Shown here piece after piece: positions 41,601-47,762 of a stretch of 64,000 nucleotides of DNA. The notes under the pieces were generated by a model, which was not told the origin of the DNA, made no database searches, and was given only the letters and a program-made list of their open reading frames with translations. Both the position numbers and the translations under genes were made by a program. Numbering within the stretch: position 1 is the stretch's first letter; each line of letters starts with the position of its first letter. The DNA comes from Chloropicon primus. Its lineage: Eukaryota; Chlorophyta; Chloropicophyceae; Chloropicales; Chloropicaceae. Location of the stretch: contig CP060765.1 in NCBI GenBank assembly GCA_023205875.1, forward strand, positions 186,001 through 250,000, in the 5' to 3' direction.

Positions 41601-42078
41601 CAACGGACCGCCTCCGGTGTTCTGGATCTCCGGGTTCTACTTCACCCACGCCTTCCTCACGGGCATCAAGCAAAACTTTGCGAGGAGGAACAAGATCCCG
41701 ATCGACACGCTCGGGTTCGACTACACGTGCCAGCCCAGGAAGGAGGTGACCGAGAAGCACGAGGTGGGCGCCTACGTGAACGGCATGTTCCTGGAGGGTG
41801 CCCGGTGGGACTACGACTCGTTCCAGCTGGAGGACTCCCAGCCCAAGGTCTTGTACTCGGAGGCTCCCATGCTCCTGGTGGAGCCCGTGGAGCTGACCAA
41901 GAAGAGGAGCTTCCCCCATTACGAGTGCCCGCTTTACAGGACCACGGAGAGGAAGGGAACCCTGGCCACCACCGGACACTCCACGAACTTTGTCATGGAC
42001 ATCCAGCTGCCGAGCGACAGGCCGCAGGACTACTGGATCCGAGGCGGAGTCGCGCTTTTGCTGGAGCTCTCGGAGTAG
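29638..42078 (+). CDS. Axonemal dynein heavy chain, single-headed inner-arm type (DNAH3/7/12 group)
   Basis: A motor subunit of ciliary inner arms: 4146 residues in one uninterrupted frame. The N-terminal tail (about 1-1380) precedes six AAA modules. P-loops are AAA1 [17 protein letters not shown] (about 1454), a diverged AAA2 GYSYGAKTT (about 1736), AAA3 [13 protein letters not shown] (about 2101) and AAA4 [12 protein letters not shown] (about 2463). The stalk coiled coils flank the microtubule-binding domain ([20 protein letters not shown] on the return helix), followed by [10 protein letters not shown] and AAA5/AAA6. The tail ends [34 protein letters not shown]. Length, AAA1 ([20 protein letters not shown]) and C-terminus match the DNAH3/7/12 group closely. 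Lack of introns over 12.4 kb is notable. It implies that the organism, or a life stage, builds motile cilia. Confidence 0.95.
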   Translation: [4146 protein letters not shown]

Positions 42079-42621
42079 GTAGAAGATTAGGAGGAGGAAG
42101 AGGAGGAGGAGGAGTGATCATAAGGGGGGAGAAGGGGGGGACAACAAACAACAACAAACAAACAATGTGTGTTTTTTTAGTAATATATTCTTATCTACAA
42201 AATCCATCCATCCGTCCGTCGGTCCGTCAATGATAAAGGAAAAAGGTGGCGGTGACGAAGAGAAGAAGGAAGAAGGAAGGTTTAGGTTTGGGTTTGGGTT
42301 TGAGTTGTGTTGCACAACAACAACAACAAGACGAAGAAAAAGCGTTTTTATTGTTTATCTAGTTATCGTACAGGCAGGAGGAAGGATAGATATAGATAGA
42401 GGTGTCTTCCCCCTACCTCATCTCGAAAGAGCGGCTCAACTCGGACGAAGGTGGAATCTTTGCGACCTTGACGCCCACTAGGTGACCGCCCACGACTCGT
42501 CCTCGTCCTCGTCAACTCCGTGTATTCCCAGGAGCTCTAGAGCCCGATTTGTCGATAGAAGTTGGTCTCGATGATATGCTTGTGTTCGCAGATGGCAAGG
42601 ATAGGACAACGTGAGGATCGG
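42079..42621. other. Dynein / IMP1 convergent intergenic region
   Basis: Low-complexity GGAGGA, AACAACAAA and TCCATCCGTCCGTC patches, plus a short TTTAGG/TTTGGG run at 42281-42303. No gene is seen. Confidence 0.45.
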
Positions 42622-43146
42622 TCAAAGGGCGGTCCTGCTGGCGAGGGCCGTGTTCCTCTGTATGGGCCCCGCCTCGCTCACGGGCCACACCTTGAAGAAG
42701 ACCCTCCCCCTCAGAAGGTTGTAGGGCACCGGCCCGTAGTTCCTCGAGTCCGTGGAGTTCCCCAAATTGTCCCCTTGCAGCCACACGTGCCCCTTTGGCA
42801 CCGTCTTCAAGCCCTGGTTCGTCCCGTGCGTCGGTGGGGGACAAGCGTCCCCTTCCAGGGCGAGGAGCCTCTTGCACACCAGCTTCCTCGGCTCGTAGGG
42901 GCACACCGCTATGACGACGTCCCCCCTCTCCAGCGTCTTCAGCTGCCTCGAGACGTGGTCCACCAGCACCACGTCCCCTTCCCTGTTGAACGTCGGTATC
43001 ATGCTCGGCCCCTTGGTGTACGCCACCTCGCAGACATACTCGTGCACCAAGTACAACCCAGCCGCCCACTTGACGAACCCAGCCAAGTCCTTCCGTCCAA
43101 ACTCCGCCAGCGTCCGCAGGAACAAGGAAGGACCAGGAGGAGGCAT
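42622..43146 (-). CDS. IMP1: Mitochondrial inner membrane protease subunit 1 (S26 signal peptidase)
   Basis: Serine/lysine-dyad leader peptidase of the mitochondrial inner membrane that matures intermembrane-space proteins. It is 174 residues, the typical IMP length. A hydrophobic anchor lies at about 22-40. Box B GPSMIPTF carries the nucleophile Ser48; the general base Lys92 is in VCKRLLALEGD; box E is GDNLGNSTDSRNYGPVP (GDN and the SRNYGP motif). The intermediate loop is short, as in mitochondrial rather than plastid or bacterial type I peptidases. IMP1 versus IMP2 is inferred from overall resemblance. The gene is intronless. Confidence 0.9.
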   Translation of the reverse strand: MPPPGPSLFLRTLAEFGRKDLAGFVKWAAGLYLVHEYVCEVAYTKGPSMIPTFNREGDVVLVDHVSRQLKTLERGDVVIAVCPYEPRKLVCKRLLALEGDACPPPTHGTNQGLKTVPKGHVWLQGDNLGNSTDSRNYGPVPYNLLRGRVFFKVWPVSEAGPIQRNTALASRTAL

Positions 43147-43465
43147 GGCCGCCGCGTCCTGCCCTGTCCTGTCCTGTCCTGTCTCTCTAACAAGAGACCA
43201 CGACGACGACGTTGGTGCTGGTAATGGTGCTGGTAATGGTGATGATGAAGATCAACGGAGTGCTAGATAAAAAAAACCTTTGCCCCGAGGAAGGAAAGGC
43301 GAGCTTTGGGTTGACGCTGTCGATGCGGACAGGGAGAGAAAGGAGCGTCCTCGTCCTCGTCCTCGTCCTCGTCGTCGCTCCGGGTGTCAGCTTCTTCTCT
43401 CTCCGCCGTTTTTCTTCGGCGAGTGATGAATGGAGGAGGAGGAGGAGATCAGGAGGATGGATAAC

Positions 43466-43736
43466 TTTCCCAGGAGGAGAGGACCTGCAACTTGGATGGA
43501 GGGGAACCTTGGCTTTGATGCATGGTTTGGTTTGATCGTCTCTTCCACTTTCCCAGGAGGAGAGGACCTGCAACTTGGATGGAGGGGAACCTTGGCTTTG
43601 ATGCATGGTTTGGTTTGATCGTCTCTTCCACTTTCCCAGGAGGAGAGGACCTGCAACTTGGATGGAGGGGAACCTTGGCTTTGATGCATGGTTTGGTTTG
43701 ATCGTCTCTTCCACTTTCCCAGGAGGAGAGGACCTG
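43466..43736. repeat. 83-bp minisatellite, about 3.2 copies
   Basis: Units start at about 43466, 43549, 43632 and 43715 (period 83), each beginning TTTCCCAGGAGGAGAGGACC; the last is partial. Copies are nearly identical, implying recent expansion. Confidence 0.9.
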
Positions 43737-44017
43737 CGGGATGGCGGAAGGAAGGAGTCTTCTTCTTGTTGTTGCTGCTGCTGTTGTTGTTCTTAATGTT
43801 GTTGCTCTTCTTCTCCCATTGTTGCTTGCCGCGTGTTCCGGGAAGAGGGTCTTGGATGCCAAGAGGAAGTTTTCTCGTCGCTCGGTTGCCAGGAGGGAGG
43901 GAGACCCACAACCTTTCTTTCTTTTTCTCTCACAATGTGTTCTACTTTCAGAAAGGACAGGGTTTAGGGAAAAGACGAGAGAGTGAGAGAGAGAAGAGAG
44001 AGAGCCCTCCCTCCATT

Positions 44018-44245
44018 TGATTGGGCGTGACTCAGCACCTCCTGTGTGGCTCCCACGAAACCTTATCGCGTTTCCGACCTCTCGTTGGGCCCTTGTCCTG
44101 ATTGGGCGTGACTCAGCACCTCCTGTGTGGCTCCCACGAAACCTTATCGCGTTTCCGACCTCTCGTTGGGCCCTTGTCCTGATTGGGCGTGACTCAGCAC
44201 CTCCTGTGTGGCTCCCACGAAACCTTATCGCGTTTCTGACCTCTC
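44018..44245. repeat. 81-bp minisatellite, about 2.8 copies
   Basis: Units start at about 44018, 44099 and 44180 (period 81), each beginning TGATTGGGCGTGACTCAGC. The period is 27 codons, so both strands stay open. One difference is visible in the last unit (TTTCTGACC for TTTCCGACC). Confidence 0.9.
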
Positions 44246-44581
44246 GCTTGTCTTGAGCTGTCCGTCTCTCGTCGTCGTCGTATCTCTCCAGAGAGTAGAA
44301 AACCCATCTTCCGTCCTGAGATAAGATATTTCTCACAGACTCTGAGGCGCAGAACGCTCTAAACCTAAATCTTCTGGCCCAGAACGGCCGACATCTCTTT
44401 CCCCACGTGGGGAACCCCTAAGACCCGATTTCTACACGTTTTCGTTTTTTTTTCTTTTTTTCAACCAAATCAGATTCTCTCTCTCTCTCGTTTCGCGTTC
44501 TCGTGACCGGACGACAAAACCCTTGCGAAGGATCGCGACCGAGGACGAGGACTTGACAACAAAGAAAGGAAGAAAGCAACA

Positions 44582-45274
44582 ATGGTGAACGTTCCAGGGA
44601 TTGTTCCGTCCTTCGACGACCTCCTGAGCGCCCCCGCGGTGCCGCAGACGCTCGACGCCTTCGATGCCACCTTGAACAAGAAGAAGTTCCAGGGAGCCTT
44701 GAGGTCCGACAAGAGCAACACTGACCTGAAGCTGAAGAAGAACAAGTTGGTCGACGTCGTGGTGGACTCCTCGACGGCCGCGTACTTGTCCTCCCCCGCG
44801 GACGAGGAGGCCATCGTGCCGGAGTTCAAGGCCCCGGAGCCAAAGCAGGTGGCCCAGCCTCCTCAGGTTCCCGCGGTCCCGACCGACTTGGACTTCCTGG
44901 ACAACATGGACTGGACGAGCCCCTTCGAGCTGGACCTGAGCTTTGACAGCGTGTTCGACGCGTGGGACGACAACAACCTCGCCTTCTCCCCGCCTGCCGA
45001 GCCGCAGGTGGCGCCCGCCGCCTTCGAGAGGAGCCCTCAGACCTCATCCGGCGCGGAGACCACCGCCTCCAGCGACGAGGAGGTCGACGCCTTCACCAGG
45101 AACCGCAGGGCGTGCCTCGAGAGGTACAGGGAGAAGAAGAGGAACAGGAGGTTCAGCAAGAAGGTCAGGTACCACCTGAGGAAGATGAACGCGGACAGGA
45201 GGCCACGCTACAAGGGGAGGTTCATCAAGAAGGGAGAGGTCATCCCCCAGGAGCTTCTCGACAAGCAAAAGTAG
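44582..45274 (+). CDS. CCT-domain protein (CONSTANS/TOC1-type motif)
   Basis: A 230-residue protein whose C-terminus carries a full CCT motif (about 173-215): RRACLERYREKKRNRRFSKK and then VRYHLRKMNADRRPRYKGRF. This motif in green-lineage regulators gives nuclear localisation and HAP/NF-Y-like DNA-complex contacts. No B-box or response-regulator domain is present, so it is a CMF-like stand-alone CCT protein. The N-terminal two thirds are acidic and Pro-rich (DFLDNMDWTSPFELDLSFDS), typical of an activation region. A role in light, circadian or metabolic regulation is an inference from the family. The gene is intronless. Confidence 0.9.
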   Translation: MVNVPGIVPSFDDLLSAPAVPQTLDAFDATLNKKKFQGALRSDKSNTDLKLKKNKLVDVVVDSSTAAYLSSPADEEAIVPEFKAPEPKQVAQPPQVPAVPTDLDFLDNMDWTSPFELDLSFDSVFDAWDDNNLAFSPPAEPQVAPAAFERSPQTSSGAETTASSDEEVDAFTRNRRACLERYREKKRNRRFSKKVRYHLRKMNADRRPRYKGRFIKKGEVIPQELLDKQK

Positions 45275-45561
45275 AAGAACAAGAGCAAGAGCAACACAAG
45301 AGCTTCTTCTTTGTTTTTGTTTTTTATCAAGCCAAGCCAAGCCAAGCCAAGACACGCAACAACATTATTAACCACCACCATAAAACAGTCCTTTTTGTAA
45401 CATACACTTTATTTTTTTCTAAGGACAGACAAGGAGGAGGACGAGGTGACCCCCTCCTCGAGCTGCCTCGGTGCAGGTCTGCGAGGATCCTCGAGGAGGA
45501 TCAGACCGAGGAAGAAGAACGACCCGGTGGTAAGGATCATCTGAGGAGCACGGACGTGATC

Positions 45562-46155
45562 ATGATGGAGGAGACGATGGAGAGCAAGAGGCAGAGGACA
45601 GAGGAAAGGGATACGTTGGAGGTGCTGCCGGGGGTACTGTGGAGCGTCATTGGCAAGCATGTGGCCGACTACGACCGGGTCGCTTTCGGGTTGACCTGCA
45701 AAACGTTCCTCGAGGCGGTGACAATGGCGACGAGCCCCGAGTGGAAGAAGGGAGCGGCGAAAAGGTGGAGCTGGGAAGAGTACTCCGACCACTCGTACGA
45801 CTCTGACCTGCTGCACCTCGCCGCTTTCCAGGGCAGCAAGAAGGTGATCAAGTGGTTGGTGAGTCACGCACGGGGTATTCCTTTGAATATCTGGCGCCTT
45901 GCTCATGGAGTGGTAGCAGCTGCTGCAGGAGGTCATATTGAGTTGCTCGAATGGTTGAACTGAGCGAGGGGTGCGGGTCTGATGAAGAGACTTGTTCTGA
46001 AGTGGGCTCGAGGAGGTGGCCACCTTGACGTTCTCTCGAAGCGGGCTCGAAGCCAGGACCCGCCTTGTGATTGGGACCCAGAGGACTGCATAAGAGCGGC
46101 GGAGAAGTCTTATAACTACCGCCACGTCGTCGATTGGATCAAGGCTAATTCTTAA
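45562..46155 (+). pseudogene. F-box/ankyrin-repeat gene interrupted by an in-frame TGA
   Basis: From ATG 45562 an F-box-like start (EVLPGVLWSVIGKHVADYDRV) and ankyrin helices (LHLAAFQGSKKVIKWLVSHA, GGHIELLEWLN) run to a TGA at 45961-45963. The same frame then continues with clear family sequence (LKWARGGGHLDVL, RSQDPPCDWDPEDC, HVVDWIKANS) to a TAA at 46153-46155. It is closely related in design to the intact gene at 55197. A single in-frame stop plus a short repeat count point to a decaying copy, although a 133-residue truncated protein could still be made. An acidic GAGGAG-rich leader precedes it. Confidence 0.7.
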
Positions 46156-46246
46156 CCAAGAACAATGTCTCACGACGAACCTGTCGTCGACCTTCGCTTC
46201 TGATTCCTGATTCCTCCTCCTTTCTCCTCTTCTCGACCGTCCGTGT

Positions 46247-46642
46247 ATGATTCTCTCACCGAATCTTTCTCTCACGGAGCAAGAAGTTAAAGAGGTGGTG
46301 AGGAAGGGAGAGAGTGGATCCAACGTTGCTAAGATTCACGTGAGCTTACGGGGTGGCCTGACAGAGGAAGACAGGCTCCGGGCCTTTGTTCACGCTCAAG
46401 CTATCAAGCACACCGCTTTCGAGTATTTGAAGGAGAAACGGCGCAAGTTGGACAAGGAAGGTATATCTGACATTGTTGCAGAGGCCAACAAATTCTACGA
46501 GGAGGATGGAACGCACAAAACCTCAGCTTGGAGTCGCTTCTTCCGACAGATCAAGAAGGCCGGCTGGGATGTGAGCAAAGTCTACAATAGAGACCAAGGG
46601 TACAGGGCGGACATCTGTGATCAGGTGGACATGGACGAGTAA
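46247..46642 (+). CDS. Unknown 131-residue helical protein
   Basis: Family not recognised. ATG-to-stop frame, mostly alpha-helical and charged: LTEQEVKEVVRKGESGSNVA, RLRAFVHAQAIKHTAFEYLK and SAWSRFFRQIKKAGWDVSKV. No signal peptide or membrane segment. Its last codons and stop lie inside a 116-bp direct repeat whose second copy is at 47269-47384, so the locus was disturbed by a duplication or insertion right at the gene's end. It starts about 90 bp after the F-box/ankyrin remnant. Codon use is less GC-biased than that of neighbouring housekeeping genes, by eye. Confidence 0.5.
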   Translation: MILSPNLSLTEQEVKEVVRKGESGSNVAKIHVSLRGGLTEEDRLRAFVHAQAIKHTAFEYLKEKRRKLDKEGISDIVAEANKFYEEDGTHKTSAWSRFFRQIKKAGWDVSKVYNRDQGYRADICDQVDMDE

Positions 46643-46724
46643 AGAGTATTTTTGTGAGCTGTATATATTACATAAATCAGATAAGATCGTCGAGCCTGCA
46701 CTCCCATCAGCTTGGACCGGCCCG
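46609..46724. repeat. 116-bp direct repeat, left copy
   Basis: Begins GGACATCTGTGATCAGGTGG and ends CTTGGACCGGCCCG. It overlaps the 3' end and stop codon of the 131-aa gene. It differs from the right copy at one visible position (ATTACATAAA versus ATTACACAAA). Confidence 0.92.
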
Positions 46725-47268
46725 GTATTATGAACAATTTTTTTTTATCCGCTTTTCAGCGGATCAGCGGATTTTAAAAATAAAAAAAAGCGCGCGCACC
46801 GTTGTGATTGTGTCTGCTGTTCTCCATCCGTCTGCGCATCGGCATTGACCACGATATATGAGACATAGTCGTCGCAAGCTGTTGTGTTTGAACCACATGT
46901 CCGTGCAGGCGATTCGATACGAATTGTCACGCGGGCATCCAAATCAATGCCGAAAATGGCTTGTGTATTTGTGTGAACAGTCTGATTCGGCATGATATCT
47001 GCTGTGTGAGGTATCCCCCAAAACATCATATTTGGGTGTTCGTCAACGAATTCATACGGCAGCCGGTACACACTTGACCCTATACGCACACGGGCTTGTG
47101 TATCAGCGAAATGGAGCTGAAGGCGAAATACGGCACCCTTTGAAATCATGTAGTCAGTTGCCGTCACCGCACTCCAATTACCCGTTGACGCATCCATCAC
47201 TTCCCCATGTGACAGAATCGCATTCTGCATCTGAAACGGTACAAAATCTGTGATGTCCTCTATTGTAT
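46725..47268 (-). other. AT-richer insert with virus-like minus-strand frame (fossil)
   Basis: A 544-bp segment lying exactly between two 116-bp direct repeats and differing in composition from its surroundings. The minus strand holds an open frame with beta-rich, Asn/Thr-rich sequence (GIPHTADIMPNQTVHTNTQA, DLDARVTIRIESP) that resembles structural or fibre-like proteins of large DNA viruses or related elements, but I cannot name a family. Its end is followed by an A/T-rich tail with a perfect 7-bp hairpin (ATCCGCT, TTTC loop, AGCGGAT; near 46748-46766), a layout known after genes of some giant viruses. It looks like a partial copy, not a whole element. The near-identity of the flanking repeats suggests a recent event. 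Confidence 0.4.
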
Positions 47269-47384
47269 GGACATCTGTGATCAGGTGGACATGGACGAGT
47301 AAAGAGTATTTTTGTGAGCTGTATATATTACACAAATCAGATAAGATCGTCGAGCCTGCACTCCCATCAGCTTGGACCGGCCCG
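47269..47384. repeat. 116-bp direct repeat, right copy
   Basis: Second copy of the repeat at 46609-46724, offset 660 bp. Here it is separated from the 131-aa gene by the insert. Confidence 0.92.
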
Positions 47385-47717
47385 TCCTCCCTCCCTTGTA
47401 CGTCTGCAATCAATCGAGGAGGGCCCCCTCTCGAGTTGTCCTTTGAGGAGAAAAGAACGTCCTCTCGTTTACGTGGGGGTCTTGGCCTACATATACACCC
47501 CTTGCCGAGTTCTGATGGGATCGGGTATTTTCACGTAGGTATGAACGTATGATGAAAGAGGGAGAGAGTTTGGCCTACATATACCTTTCTTACGCGTAAA
47601 TGAATTGCGAGAGAAAGGGGGGAGGAGCACCTCGGTGCCATGAATTCCCAAGCTCGTACCTTGGTTGGATGTTGGAGTGTTTTGAGTAGGAAAACACATG
47701 TTGTCAAAATTCAACGG

Positions 47718-47761
<44 letters not shown>

Positions 47762-47762
47762 A
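47385..47762. other. Intergenic region before the AP2-like gene
   Basis: It has two short related stretches containing GGCCTACATATAC (about 47485 and 47570) and a long (CT)n tract at 47720-47760. No gene is seen. Confidence 0.4.

Larger units (their letters stand above)
43147..44581. other. Minisatellite-bearing intergenic region
   Basis: It contains two unrelated minisatellites (listed separately), GTCCTC and TTGTTG runs, a GA patch near 43980-44005, and AT-richer sequence with a CT tract before the CCT gene. Long frames run through the minisatellites on both strands because unit lengths keep the frame; I do not treat them as genes. Confidence 0.5.

Noticed and set aside
42281-42303. TTTAGG/TTTGGG run as an interstitial telomere
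   Set aside because: Only about four degenerate hexamers in low-complexity DNA; not a convincing telomeric array.
43466-44245. CRISPR-like array
   Set aside because: Units abut directly with no variable spacers, and the genome is eukaryotic nuclear.
43449-44336. 295-codon minus-strand open frame across both minisatellites
   Set aside because: It owes its length to repeats whose units keep the frame; composition is Arg/Ser filler, and the other strand is open too.
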